Below, piece by piece: positions 55,639 through 64,000 of a DNA stretch of 64,000 nucleotides. The notes under the pieces were generated by a model, which was not told the origin of the DNA, searched no databases, and worked only from the letters and a program-made list of their open reading frames with translations. Origin of the DNA: Evansella clarkii (GTDB lineage Bacteria > Bacillota > Bacilli > Bacillales > Salisediminibacteriaceae); the NCBI RefSeq assembly GCF_002019695.1, contig NZ_KV917376.1, positions 2,880,040 through 2,944,039 on the forward strand. Direction: 5' to 3'. Made by a program: the position numbers and the translations under genes. Every line of letters starts with the position of its first letter. The stretch's first letter is position 1.

Positions 55639-55826
55639 AGCTCCAGCGACGAGCGTTTACATCACGAGTATGCTTCGAGTTGTCTCGACGGATATCCTTC
55701 GAAGCTAAAGCAGGCCGCATTTGACTCCTGCGCCACTTCGTTTGCTCGTCGCAGGGTAAAGAGTGCTCCTGCGATTGCTCGTCGCAGATAAAGAGTGCCA
55801 CTCGTGACCAAGGCGCTTACGCTTTT
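55639..55826 (+). repeat. Bacillaceae-type dispersed repeat, copy 2 (188 bp)
   Basis: Begins AGCTCCAGCGACG and ends AAGGCGCTTACGCTTTT, matching the ends of the copy at 39764-40022. Shares GAGTTGTCTCGACGGATA and GCAGGCCGCATTTG. Internally a short direct repeat (CTCGTCGCAGGGTAAAGAGTGC and CTCGTCGCAGATAAAGAGTGC in part) is unique to this copy. It separates hslV from hslU, which are normally adjacent, so it has probably inserted into the operon without stopping transcription. Confidence 0.8.
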
Positions 55827-55847
55827 CTTAATAAGGGAGGAACGTAT

Positions 55848-57248
55848 ATGAGTGATTCATTAACACCGCGCCAGATTGTAGAGAAACTGGATCAGTATAT
55901 CGTCGGACAGACGAAAGCAAAAAAGTCAGTGGCAGTTGCTTTAAGAAACCGGTACAGGCGCAGTCAGCTCACTGAGGATTTGAGGGAAGAAATAACCCCG
56001 AAAAATATTCTGATGATCGGTCCGACCGGTGTAGGGAAAACGGAGATAGCCCGACGTCTTGCAAAGCTGACTGGTGCCCCTTTTGTTAAAGTCGAGGCAA
56101 CGAAATTCACTGAGGTAGGTTATGTGGGCAGAGATGTGGAATCTATGGTCCGTGACCTTGTTGAAACTTCAGTCAGGCTGGTTAAAGAAGAAAAAATGAA
56201 TAAAGTAAAAACCCAGGCTGAAGAAAATGCAAATCAACGGCTGGTAGAATTAATTGTCCCGAAGAAAGCAAAAGAAAGTAACTACCGGAACCCGTTTGAG
56301 ATGCTTTTCCAGGGGAACCAGGCTGCTGAACAGCCTGATCCGGAAGAGGCAAGACAGGAAGAATCTGTCCGGGATAAACGACGCCGGGTTGCACAGCAAT
56401 TAAGAGCAGGAGAGCTTGAAGACAATATAATTACAGTAGAAGTGGATGAGCAGCAGTCTAACCTCCTTGATATGTTCCAGGGCTCGGGTATGGAACAGAT
56501 GGGCATGAACATGCAGGAAATGCTCGGCGGTATGATGCCTAAACGTAAGAAGCGGAGAAAAATGAAAGTAAAAGAGGCCCGCAAGGTTTTAACTGTTGAT
56601 GAAGCCCAAAAGCTGATTGATATGGATGAAGTAAATCAAGAGGCAGTTTCAAAGGCTGAACAATTGGGAATTATCTTTATTGACGAAATAGATAAAGTAG
56701 CAGGGAAAAGCCAGCAGCAGACAGCCGATGTTTCCAGAGAAGGTGTACAGCGTGACATACTCCCAATTGTAGAAGGATCCACAGTAATTACCAAGTATGG
56801 TCCTGTAAAGACTGACCACGTACTATTTGTTGCAGCTGGAGCATTTCATTTTTCGAAACCTTCTGATTTAATTCCGGAACTGCAAGGGCGGTTTCCTATC
56901 CGGGTTGAATTATCAAGCCTGACGGTGGATGATTTTGTTAAGATCTTAGTTGACCCTGATAATGCATTAGTGAAACAATATCAGGCTCTTTTGGAAATTG
57001 AAGGAATAAAATTAAAATTTTCTGACGATGCTATTTATGAGATAGCGTCCATTGCTACAGAAGTAAACGATGAAACAGAAAATATCGGTGCGCGGAGACT
57101 TCATACCATTCTCGAAAAGCTACTGGAAGATCTGTCATATGAAGCTTCTGAAGTAACATTGGAAGAAATAGTCATCACAAAGGAATATGTAAAAGAAAAA
57201 CTTCAGGACGTCGTAAAAAACCGTGACCTTAGTCAATATATTTTATAA
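55848..57248 (+). CDS. hslU: HslU/ClpY ATPase subunit
   Basis: AAA+ unfoldase that feeds HslV. N-terminal [30 protein letters not shown], Walker [16 protein letters not shown] (about 60), the pore and I-domain insertion (about 110-240; Met/Lys-rich), Walker [12 protein letters not shown] (about 275), [25 protein letters not shown] (about 330-354) and sensor 2 [16 protein letters not shown]. 466 aa. GGGAGGA ribosome binding site. Followed 15 bases later by codY. Confidence 0.97.
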   Translation: MSDSLTPRQIVEKLDQYIVGQTKAKKSVAVALRNRYRRSQLTEDLREEITPKNILMIGPTGVGKTEIARRLAKLTGAPFVKVEATKFTEVGYVGRDVESMVRDLVETSVRLVKEEKMNKVKTQAEENANQRLVELIVPKKAKESNYRNPFEMLFQGNQAAEQPDPEEARQEESVRDKRRRVAQQLRAGELEDNIITVEVDEQQSNLLDMFQGSGMEQMGMNMQEMLGGMMPKRKKRRKMKVKEARKVLTVDEAQKLIDMDEVNQEAVSKAEQLGIIFIDEIDKVAGKSQQQTADVSREGVQRDILPIVEGSTVITKYGPVKTDHVLFVAAGAFHFSKPSDLIPELQGRFPIRVELSSLTVDDFVKILVDPDNALVKQYQALLEIEGIKLKFSDDAIYEIASIATEVNDETENIGARRLHTILEKLLEDLSYEASEVTLEEIVITKEYVKEKLQDVVKNRDLSQYIL

Positions 57249-57263
57249 TTAGGAGGAGAAGAA

Positions 57264-58040
57264 ATGGATTTATTATCAAAAACAAGAAGGATTAATGACT
57301 TATTGCAAAAAAGTGCTGGACAATCGGTGAACTTTAACGATATGGCAGTAACATTGCGGGATATTATAGAGGCTAACGTTTTTATTGTAAGCCGTCGTGG
57401 TAAGCTGCTTGGGTTCTCTATAAAACAGGAAATAGAAAATCCGCGTATGCAGCAAATGCTTGAAGACCGCCAGTTTCCTGAGGAGTATACTAACGGGCTG
57501 TTTAAAATTGAAGAAACTTCCTCAAACCTGGATGTAAACAGTGAATTCACTGCCTTTCCAGTGGAAAACAAAGACCTCTTCGCTGAAGGCTTAACAACAA
57601 TCGTCCCAATCCAGGGTGGCGGTCAGCGTCTGGGTACGTTAATTCTTGCCCGTCTGGAAGATACATTCGATGACGATGATCTCCTATTAGCGGAGTACGG
57701 AGCAACAGTCGTAGGCATGGAAATTCTTCATGAGAAGACGGAAGAAATCGAACAGGAAGCAAGAAGTAAAGCGGTTGTACAGATGGCAATCAGCTCCTTA
57801 TCCTACAGTGAGCTAGAAGCTGTTGAACATATTTTTGAGGAACTTGACGGAAATGAAGGCCTTCTGGTCGCAAGTAAGATTGCAGACAGAGTGGGAATCA
57901 CCCGTTCAGTAATCGTTAATGCGCTGAGGAAGCTTGAAAGCGCAGGTGTAATAGAGTCCCGGTCCTTAGGAATGAAAGGTACTTACATTAAAGTACTTAA
58001 TAATAAGTTCCTTAAGGAATTAGATAAAATTAAAAGCTAA
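57264..58040 (+). CDS. codY: GTP- and branched-chain-amino-acid-sensing repressor CodY
   Basis: Global nutritional regulator. N-terminal GAF domain (about 1-155) binds branched-chain amino acids; [18 protein letters not shown] is within it. The C-terminal winged helix has [31 protein letters not shown] (about 205-235), essentially the B. subtilis recognition region. 258 aa. Shares the operon with codV-hslV-hslU. A 20-bp perfect terminator follows and separates it from the flagellar genes, whose promoter may itself be a CodY target (known in B. subtilis; not verified here). Confidence 0.97.
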   Translation: MDLLSKTRRINDLLQKSAGQSVNFNDMAVTLRDIIEANVFIVSRRGKLLGFSIKQEIENPRMQQMLEDRQFPEEYTNGLFKIEETSSNLDVNSEFTAFPVENKDLFAEGLTTIVPIQGGGQRLGTLILARLEDTFDDDDLLLAEYGATVVGMEILHEKTEEIEQEARSKAVVQMAISSLSYSELEAVEHIFEELDGNEGLLVASKIADRVGITRSVIVNALRKLESAGVIESRSLGMKGTYIKVLNNKFLKELDKIKS

Positions 58041-58058
58041 ATGAATTTTTCTTAATTA

Positions 58059-58110
58059 AAAGCACCCCTTGTGCCAGATGCATTCTGGCACAAGGGGTGC
58101 TTTAGTTTTT
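58059..58110 (+). terminator. Very stable terminator after codY
   Basis: A perfect 20-bp stem (left arm 58059-58078, right arm 58084-58103; core GCACCCCTTGTGCC) with loop TGCAT and a T-rich tail. Confidence 0.93.
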
Positions 58111-58324
58111 ATGCGGTCTGTTTAACCGGCTTCCGTTTAAGTTCACTTTTGAACTCTATATTACTAAAACAACAAAAAACATAACAAAACAAATTAGGGA
58201 ATTTTTTACAAATTCTAGAGCATATAAACGAATTGACAAAGTATCTGGAGGTAATTTTATGTGACTTTATAATTAAGAAATAGTAGGTCTTTTATATATA
58301 CATAATGCCATTTTTCGGGACAGT

Positions 58325-58353
58325 TAGACAATTGGTTCCATTTTATATAGAAT
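58325..58353 (+). promoter_or_regulatory. Candidate fla/che operon promoter
   Basis: -35 TAGACA (58325-58330), 17-bp spacer, -10 TAGAAT (58348-58353), 114 bp before flgB. A second candidate with TTGACA at 58233-58238 has a poorer -10 (TTTATG). The rest of the codY-flgB gap (about 58111-58466) holds no gene and is AT-rich. Confidence 0.6.
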
Positions 58354-58466
58354 TAATATACGTGGAAAATGTTAGAAACGTAATAATTGGAGAATTACCT
58401 GGAGAATATCAGCGGTTTTTGTCAAACAAGTATCAACAGAAATCCTTAGATTAACGGAGGAAAACG

Positions 58467-58871
58467 ATGAATCTTTTAAATAATTCGGTTAACAGTCTGC
58501 TTCAGCATGCTTTATCCGCGTCAACAGTGAGACAGAGCACAATTGCCGGGAATATTGCCAATGCTGACACACCAAATTATAAAGCGAAGAAAGCAGTTTT
58601 CAGCCATGAATTGAATAATGCGGTCAATACAGCAAAACTGCAGGCTTATCGTTCCGATCCACGCCACGTCCAGTTCAGAGACGGAAATGAAAGAGAAAAC
58701 ATCCGTGTGGTAGAAAGAAACAATACTCAATACAACCATAACGGCAATAATGTGGATATGGATACAGAAATGGCTGAACTGGCAAAAAACCAGATATACT
58801 ACAACACACTGATAGACAGGCTGAATGGGCGTTACAACAGTATCAGAACCGTCCTTGGCCAGGGGAGGTAA
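58467..58871 (+). CDS. flgB: Flagellar basal-body rod protein FlgB
   Basis: Proximal rod subunit of the flagellum. 134 aa with the N-terminal STVRQSTIAGNIANADTPNYKAKK (about 19-42) rod-protein signature and the C-terminal VDMDTEMAELAKNQIYYNTLIDRLNGRYNSI helix. AACGGAGGAAAA ribosome binding site. First gene of the fla/che operon. Confidence 0.95.
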   Translation: MNLLNNSVNSLLQHALSASTVRQSTIAGNIANADTPNYKAKKAVFSHELNNAVNTAKLQAYRSDPRHVQFRDGNERENIRVVERNNTQYNHNGNNVDMDTEMAELAKNQIYYNTLIDRLNGRYNSIRTVLGQGR

Positions 58872-58877
58872 GACATA

Positions 58878-59333
58878 ATGAGCATTTTTAACGGAATGAA
58901 CATATCCGCGTCAGCTTTAACAGCACAGAGATTCAGAATGGATACAACATCCGCAAATATGGCCAATGCAGATACCACGCGTTCCCGGCTGGTCGACGGG
59001 GAATGGGAGCCATACAGACGTAAAATGGTTGTCATGGAGCCTGGCGGGCATCGTTCTTTTAGTTCTTTTCTTAATAGGGCGATGGGTGAGACTACAGGCA
59101 AAGGGGCCGGTGTAAAAATCAGCAGAGTGATTGAAGACCAGTCTCCCAATAAACTTGTATATCAGCCGGAACACCCGGATGCTAATGAAGAAGGATATGT
59201 AGAACTGCCAAATGTGGATCCCCTTAAAGAGATGATAGATTTAATGGGTGCGACCAGATCCTACGAAGCAAATGTCACAGCATTTGATGCCCATAAAAAC
59301 ATGCTGCTTAAAGCACTGGAAATCGGCCGGTAA
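58878..59333 (+). CDS. flgC: Flagellar basal-body rod protein FlgC
   Basis: Rod subunit. FNGMNISASALTAQRFRMDTTSANMANADTTR (N-terminal rod motif) and PLKEMIDLMGATRSYEANVTAFDAHKNMLLKALEIGR at the C-terminus, both standard. 151 aa. Six bases after flgB. Confidence 0.95.
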   Translation: MSIFNGMNISASALTAQRFRMDTTSANMANADTTRSRLVDGEWEPYRRKMVVMEPGGHRSFSSFLNRAMGETTGKGAGVKISRVIEDQSPNKLVYQPEHPDANEEGYVELPNVDPLKEMIDLMGATRSYEANVTAFDAHKNMLLKALEIGR

Positions 59334-59365
59334 TTTTAAATCAGAAATCAGAAAGGAGGTTCCTC

Positions 59366-59674
59366 ATGTCGGAAACAAACTATGTAACCCATTTAAACTC
59401 AATTATGAGACCTTCATCCTCCGGCACCAGCTTCAGGACATCGGGAGAAGCACAGCAATCCTTTAAAACCTGGCTGAATGATGCAATTAAAGAAGTTAAT
59501 GAGGCTCAGTCTGCTTCTGCCAAAGTAACTGAAAAAGTTGCCCGGGGTGAAGATATAGACCTGCATGATGTTATGATTACTGCGCAGAAAGCGAGCATCT
59601 CTCTTCAAACGACAGTTGAAGTTCGTAATAAAGCTATCGAGGCCTATCAGGAAATTATGAGAATGCAAGTCTGA
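59366..59674 (+). CDS. fliE: Flagellar hook-basal body complex protein FliE
   Basis: Links the MS ring to the rod. 102 aa. The C-terminal VMITAQKASISLQTTVEVRNKAIEAYQEIMRMQV is the family hallmark; the N-terminal part is variable. AAAGGAGGT ribosome binding site. About 180 AT-rich bases without a gene separate it from fliF, longer than in B. subtilis. Confidence 0.94.
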   Translation: MSETNYVTHLNSIMRPSSSGTSFRTSGEAQQSFKTWLNDAIKEVNEAQSASAKVTEKVARGEDIDLHDVMITAQKASISLQTTVEVRNKAIEAYQEIMRMQV

Positions 59675-59853
59675 TAATTTAATTACCCGTAATTTTTAGT
59701 TTTAAAACCTTTCTTTTATTAATTTCGTATTTATTTTTATTTTTTTGGGGGCTGTTTTAATTATCGGTAAGAAATAAATAATTTTAACAATTTAGAATAA
59801 AACAGTTAAATTATGTAATTAACTACTTAGTGGCAAGGCAAGTGGGAGGAGAC

Positions 59854-61440
59854 ATGAACGAAAAGTTAACGCATTATAAAAATAAAACAATTGAAACCTG
59901 GCAGGGAAGATCGAAGAATCAAAAGGTCATGATCGTTTCTGCTTTCCTTATCACGCTGCTTCTGCTTCTGGTATTCATGTGGTCTGGTTCCAGGACGAGC
60001 TATGTTCCTTTATATACAAATCTCACTGTACAGGAAACAGGAGAGATTAAAGCGACACTTGACAGCAGAGGTATACCTTCAGAAGTTAACCGGGACGGTA
60101 CGGCCATTTCAGTACCCGAAGGGATGGTAGATGACCTGAAGGTATCTCTTGCAGCTGAAGGAATTCCACGTACAGGGAGAATCGATTATTCCACTTTTAG
60201 TGAGAATATGGGTTTTGGTACAACCGAAAACGAATTCAATCTCCTAGAGAGAGCAGCAATACAGACTTCTATTGAAGACCTAATACGTAATATAGATGGC
60301 GTACAGGCGTCTCAGGTAATGGTCACTATGCCCGAAGAGAGTATCTGGCTGTCAGATGAGCCAAACCAGGCTACCGCCTCTATTCTTCTGACGCTGCAGC
60401 CAGGTTACCAGCTCGATCAAAAAGCTATTCGTGCTCTCCATCACCTGGTCTCCAGAAGTGTGCCTAATCTGCCTGTGGAAAATATTGTGATTATGGATCA
60501 GAACTTCCAGTATCTTGAGCTTAATGAAGACCCGGAAATGGCGACGGCACTTTCGGTGTACGAGCAGCAAAGGAAGATACAGAGGGATATTGAAAAAGAC
60601 CTGCAGCGCCAGGTACAGCAAATGCTCGGTACAATTATAGGGCATGACAAAGTAGTAGTAGCTGTTTCAACTGATCTTGATTTCACCCAGGAGAACAGAC
60701 AGGAGCAGCTTGTAACTCCTGTAGATGAAGAAAGTATGTCCGGTATCACTTTAAGTGTTGAGCGGATTACTGAAACATACACCGGTGAGGAATTGCCAGA
60801 AGGAGGAGTGCCTGGCACAGGGGAAACAGATATTCCAGGATATCCTGGAGCTTTTGGAGCTGGCTATGGAGATTATGAGCGAATTGAAGAACGAATCAAT
60901 GATGAAGTGAACCGGATTCAGAGAGATATTGTAGAAAGCCCGTATAAAATAAGAGACATTGGAATTCAGGTCATGGTTGAACCGCCAGATCCGGAAGATC
61001 CGTTAACTCTCCCTCCGGAAAGACTTAATGATATTCAGCAAATACTCGGCCAGATTGTCAGAACCTCTATTGATAATGAATATTCTTCTGAATGGGGTCA
61101 GGAAGACATTGATGAAAGGATATTCGTATCTTCTCAGCAGTTTTTCGGCAAAGCAGATTTTGAACAGCCTGAACAGTCTTCGCCTCAATACTGGCTTTAT
61201 GCGGTCATCATCCTCGTTCTTCTTATAGTTCTGCTTTTGTTCCTTTTATTCAGAAAGAAACGTTCAGCAGCAGAGACCGAGCTTGAAGAGGAAGAAGAGA
61301 CAGTTACTTTTCAGGTTCCTGAAATTGAAGGAGAAAGAGAAACAGAAGGAAAAGTACGTAAACGCCAGCTGGAAAAACTGGCAAAGGAAAAGCCTGAAGA
61401 ATTCTCTAAGCTGGTAAGAACATGGCTGTCCGAGGATTAG
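59854..61440 (+). CDS. fliF: Flagellar MS-ring protein FliF
   Basis: Forms the membrane-embedded MS ring and export gate housing. ATG 59854 (MNEKLTHYKNKTIETWQGR) chosen behind GGGAGGA; an upstream GTG is inside that region. Two transmembrane helices (about 25-45 and 450-472) flank the periplasmic ring-building motifs with FGTTENEFNLLERAAIQ and VMVTMPEESIWL. C-terminal acidic tail carries the FliG-binding region. 528 aa. Confidence 0.95.
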   Translation: MNEKLTHYKNKTIETWQGRSKNQKVMIVSAFLITLLLLLVFMWSGSRTSYVPLYTNLTVQETGEIKATLDSRGIPSEVNRDGTAISVPEGMVDDLKVSLAAEGIPRTGRIDYSTFSENMGFGTTENEFNLLERAAIQTSIEDLIRNIDGVQASQVMVTMPEESIWLSDEPNQATASILLTLQPGYQLDQKAIRALHHLVSRSVPNLPVENIVIMDQNFQYLELNEDPEMATALSVYEQQRKIQRDIEKDLQRQVQQMLGTIIGHDKVVVAVSTDLDFTQENRQEQLVTPVDEESMSGITLSVERITETYTGEELPEGGVPGTGETDIPGYPGAFGAGYGDYERIEERINDEVNRIQRDIVESPYKIRDIGIQVMVEPPDPEDPLTLPPERLNDIQQILGQIVRTSIDNEYSSEWGQEDIDERIFVSSQQFFGKADFEQPEQSSPQYWLYAVIILVLLIVLLLFLLFRKKRSAAETELEEEEETVTFQVPEIEGERETEGKVRKRQLEKLAKEKPEEFSKLVRTWLSED

Positions 61441-61452
61441 GAGGGAAGGAAA

Positions 61453-62463
61453 ATGGCTAAAAGAAAACAGCTTTCCGGTGCTGAAAAAGCAGCAATATTA
61501 CTAATATCTATGGGACCGGATGTGTCAGCTCAAGTATATAAACATCTGACTGAAGAAGAGATAGAAAAGCTGACTCTTGAAATAGCCGGTGTCAGAAAGG
61601 TGGATTCTTCCGCAAAAGAAGAAATATTAGAACAATTCCACCAGCTGGCGTTAGCTCAGGAGTATATATCTCAGGGAGGAATCGGCTACGCGAAAGATGT
61701 GCTGGAAAAAGCACTGGGGACAGAAGAAGCTATGGAAGTAATCAACCGGCTTACATCCTCACTGCAGGTCAGGCCTTTTGATTTCGCCCGGAAAGCTGAT
61801 CCTGGGCAAATTCTTAATTTCATTCAAAGTGAGCACCCTCAGACCATCGCTTTAATACTTTCCTATTTGGAAAGTGAGCAGTCCGGGCAAATATTATCTT
61901 CACTCCCTCAGGAAGTCCAGGCAGATGTAGCTAAGCGTATTGCTGTGATGGACAGTACTTCACCTGAAATCATAAGTGAGGTGGAGAATATTCTCGAGAA
62001 AAAGCTTTCCGCCACGGTAACTCATGACTTCACTCAGGCGGGAGGCATCGAATCAGTAGTCGAAGTTCTTAACAAAGTGGACAGAAGTACTGAACGGACA
62101 ATACTTGATTCTCTTGAGATTCAGGATCCGGAACTGGCTGAAGAAATTAAAAAGCGCATGTTTGTATTTGAAGATATTGTCACTCTGGATAACAGGTCCA
62201 TACAGAGAGTAATCAGAGATGTGGAAAATGAAGATCTCCAGCTGTCTCTCAAAGTTTCCAGTGACGAAGTGAAGGATATTGTTTTCAAAAATATGTCACA
62301 GCGTATGGCAGACACATTTAAAGAGGAAATGGAATTTATGGGTCCTGTCCGGCTTCGTGATGTTGAGGAGGCACAGACGAGAATTGTCTCTGTAATAAGA
62401 CGACTGGAAGAAGCTGGTGAGATCATTATTGCCCGCGGCGGGGGAGATGATATTATTGTCTAA
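61453..62463 (+). CDS. fliG: Flagellar motor switch protein FliG
   Basis: Rotor protein of torque generation. LSGAEKAAILLISMGPDVSAQVYKHLTEEEIEKLTLEI at the N-terminus, the EHPQTIALILSYL armadillo motif (about 126-138), and the torque helix region MFVFEDIVTLDNRSIQRVIRDVENEDLQLSLKVSSDEVKDIVFKNMSQRM (about 236 onward) with its charged residues. 336 aa. Overlaps the start of fliH slightly. Confidence 0.96.
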   Translation: MAKRKQLSGAEKAAILLISMGPDVSAQVYKHLTEEEIEKLTLEIAGVRKVDSSAKEEILEQFHQLALAQEYISQGGIGYAKDVLEKALGTEEAMEVINRLTSSLQVRPFDFARKADPGQILNFIQSEHPQTIALILSYLESEQSGQILSSLPQEVQADVAKRIAVMDSTSPEIISEVENILEKKLSATVTHDFTQAGGIESVVEVLNKVDRSTERTILDSLEIQDPELAEEIKKRMFVFEDIVTLDNRSIQRVIRDVENEDLQLSLKVSSDEVKDIVFKNMSQRMADTFKEEMEFMGPVRLRDVEEAQTRIVSVIRRLEEAGEIIIARGGGDDIIV

Positions 62464-63244
62464 ATTAATCAAGTCAACTAATACAATCGTCTCTGGACCT
62501 GGAGAAAAAGTGATTAAACTGCGCCTTTATGGCCAGCGGGAGAAAGTCCGTGATAATAGAGAATCCGGGGCACAACCAGGTATGGGTGTTCACTATAAAG
62601 AACGAAATTTACTGGAAGAAGATGCGAAAAAGACAGCAGAGGAAATTATTCAGAATGCAAAAAGGCAGGCGGAACTTCTGCAGAACGAGCTACTGAAGCA
62701 GGAAGAAGAAATCAGGGCTGAGGCTGAACAGATCTTTCAGGAAGCAGAGAAGAAAGGCTGGCAGCAAGGATACGAAGCTGGACAACTGGAAGGAAAAAGC
62801 CAGTATGAAAAGGAGATTCGAAAAGCCGGAGATCTTGTGAGAAAAGCGAAAGAAGATTACTTTTCCCACCTGGAGAAGGCGGAGCCCGTCATGCTTGAGC
62901 TCGCTATGGAAGTAGCAGAAAAGATAATAGGGGAAACATTGGAAAGAACCGGCGATGCATGGACTTACCTTATTGAAGAAGCTGTAAGAGAAGTGAGGAG
63001 CCATGAAGAAATAACTATATATATCCATCCGGAAAAATATGAAAATGTTCTTCATCATAAGGATGAACTTCAGCAAATTGCTCTTCATACAAGAGAACTT
63101 TATATTTACCCGGAGGCAGGCATTGGCAAAAACGATTGTGTAATTGAAACTCCATACGGCCGGGTAGATGCCGGCGTGGACAGCCAGCTGAAAGAAATCA
63201 AGATGACCTTGCAGGAAAAGCTTAAAGAAGGTAGCGGACAATGA
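62456..63244 (+). CDS. fliH: Flagellar assembly protein FliH
   Basis: Cytoplasmic regulator of the export ATPase FliI. Most likely start is TTG 62456 (reading SKLIKSTNTIVSG), 9 bases after GGGGGAG and overlapping fliG by 8 bases; ATG 62447 abuts that site. A long charged coiled segment (about 50-110, Glu/Gln/Ala-rich) is followed by the V-type ATPase subunit E-like domain with MLELAMEVAEKIIGETLERTG (about 143) and EVRSHEEITIYIHPEKY. About 262 aa. ATGA overlap with fliI. Confidence 0.9.
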   Translation: MSKLIKSTNTIVSGPGEKVIKLRLYGQREKVRDNRESGAQPGMGVHYKERNLLEEDAKKTAEEIIQNAKRQAELLQNELLKQEEEIRAEAEQIFQEAEKKGWQQGYEAGQLEGKSQYEKEIRKAGDLVRKAKEDYFSHLEKAEPVMLELAMEVAEKIIGETLERTGDAWTYLIEEAVREVRSHEEITIYIHPEKYENVLHHKDELQQIALHTRELYIYPEAGIGKNDCVIETPYGRVDAGVDSQLKEIKMTLQEKLKEGSGQ

Positions 63245-64000
63245 ACTTCAGCAGTCTTATTGAAGAGGTTAAAAAGACAGACCCTTATAAACAATACGGT
63301 AAGGTTACTCAGGTTGTCGGCCTGATGATTGAATCGAAAGGGCCTCAGGTTTCTGTTGGGGAGGTTTGCTATATTCATGCTGAAGGGGCATCGGGAAGAA
63401 AAATTATGGTGGAGGTCGTAGGCTTTCGCAATGAAAAAGTATTACTCATGCCATTTGACAGAATTGATCAGATCTCCCCAGGCAGTTTAGTGGAAGCTAC
63501 TAAGAAACCTCTGGAGATTAAAGTAGGGACGAATTTGACAGGCAAGGTGCTGGATGGTCTTGGCAGGCCGCTGGATGATGGTTTCCCGGACACAGGGTTA
63601 ATTTCTTTCCCTACAGAAAACACTCCTCCAAATCCTTTGAAGCGTCCGCGTATCAATGAACCGTTAAGTTTAGGTGTAAGGGTTATCGATGGGCTGTTCA
63701 CAGTAGGCAAGGGGCAAAGGGTAGGAATCTTTGCCGGAAGCGGTGTTGGTAAAAGTACATTAATGGCAATAATTGCCAAAAAATCAGCGGCAGACATTAA
63801 TGTAATTGCTCTGATTGGAGAGAGGGGCAGGGAAGTAAGAGACTTTGTAGAAAGGGATCTCGGTCCTGAAGGGCTGAAAAATTCTGTGGTAGTTGTGGCA
63901 ACTTCTGACCAGCCAGCACTAATGAGAATAAAAGGGGCCATGACAGCTACCGCCATTGCAGAATTTTATCGGAGCCAGGGACTATCGGTAACATTGTTAA
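63241..64000 (+). CDS. fliI: Flagellum-specific ATP synthase FliI (3' end cut by window)
   Basis: Export-apparatus ATPase. Starts ATG 63241 (MNFSSLIEEVKKTDPYKQYG). The beta-barrel domain (about 1-90), linker DGLGRPLDD and Walker A GIFAGSGVGKSTLMAII (about 161-177) are visible; the frame continues open through GERGREVRDFVERDLG (about 197) to the window edge, about 253 codons of an expected ~440. The downstream part lies outside. Confidence 0.95.
   Translation, partial: MNFSSLIEEVKKTDPYKQYGKVTQVVGLMIESKGPQVSVGEVCYIHAEGASGRKIMVEVVGFRNEKVLLMPFDRIDQISPGSLVEATKKPLEIKVGTNLTGKVLDGLGRPLDDGFPDTGLISFPTENTPPNPLKRPRINEPLSLGVRVIDGLFTVGKGQRVGIFAGSGVGKSTLMAIIAKKSAADINVIALIGERGREVRDFVERDLGPEGLKNSVVVVATSDQPALMRIKGAMTATAIAEFYRSQGLSVTLL

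Noticed and set aside
1-64000. tRNA, rRNA, prophage or restriction/defence genes
   Set aside because: None recognised; the window is housekeeping backbone plus one accessory block.

Overview
The window is chromosomal backbone DNA from an endospore-forming, motile Bacillaceae bacterium. Its gene order follows the Bacillus subtilis fmt-to-fla/che segment almost gene for gene: fmt, rsmB, stp, prkC, cpgA, rpe, spoVM, rpmB, yloU, fakA, sdaAB/AA, recG, fapR-plsX-fabD-fabG-acpP, rnc, smc, ftsY, ylxM-ffh, rpsP, khpA, ylqD, rimM, trmD, rplS, lepB, rbgA, rnhB, ylqG, ylqH, sucCD, dprA, topA, xerC/codV, hslVU, codY, flgB-flgC-fliE-fliF-fliG-fliH-fliI. SpoVM, a small acid-soluble spore protein and FapR/CodY confirm a spore-forming Firmicute. 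I cannot name the species.

Region by region. 1-7.5 kb: translation and rRNA modification, Ser/Thr kinase/phosphatase signalling, ribosome assembly and the 26-codon spoVM gene. 7.6-19.7 kb: L28, the Asp23/FakA/DegV fatty-acid-kinase cluster, L-serine dehydratase, RecG, and the FapR-controlled fatty acid and phospholipid genes ending in acpP and rnc. 19.8-33.2 kb: an accessory block between rnc and smc, which are neighbours in B. subtilis. It opens with a striking 52-bp tandem repeat whose units fold into hairpins. It then carries an efflux transporter, a GNAT acetyltransferase, a TraB-type membrane protein, a radical SAM protein (YfkAB type), cytochrome bd oxidase (cydAB), RNase Z, a nucleotidyltransferase-DinB fusion, a histidine-rich small protein and a DUF1128 protein. 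33.2-44.8 kb: chromosome condensation (smc), SRP targeting (ftsY, ylxM, ffh), ribosomal proteins and maturation factors, and signal peptidase. 45-54 kb: RNase HII, two small conserved genes, a spore protein, succinyl-CoA synthetase, DprA and topoisomerase I. 54-64 kb: a XerC-type recombinase with altered catalytic residues, the HslVU protease, CodY, and the start of the flagellar operon, cut at the window edge inside fliI.

The most notable items are non-coding or small: the tandem hairpin array next to the RNase III gene; two ~180-bp inverted copies of a MITE-like element with internal nested stem-loops; two further dispersed repeat families; the degenerate XerC; the nucleotidyltransferase-DinB fusion with an internal ribosome binding site at the domain joint; and the absence of rlmN, thiN and trmFO from their usual places. 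No rRNA, tRNA or CRISPR array was found.
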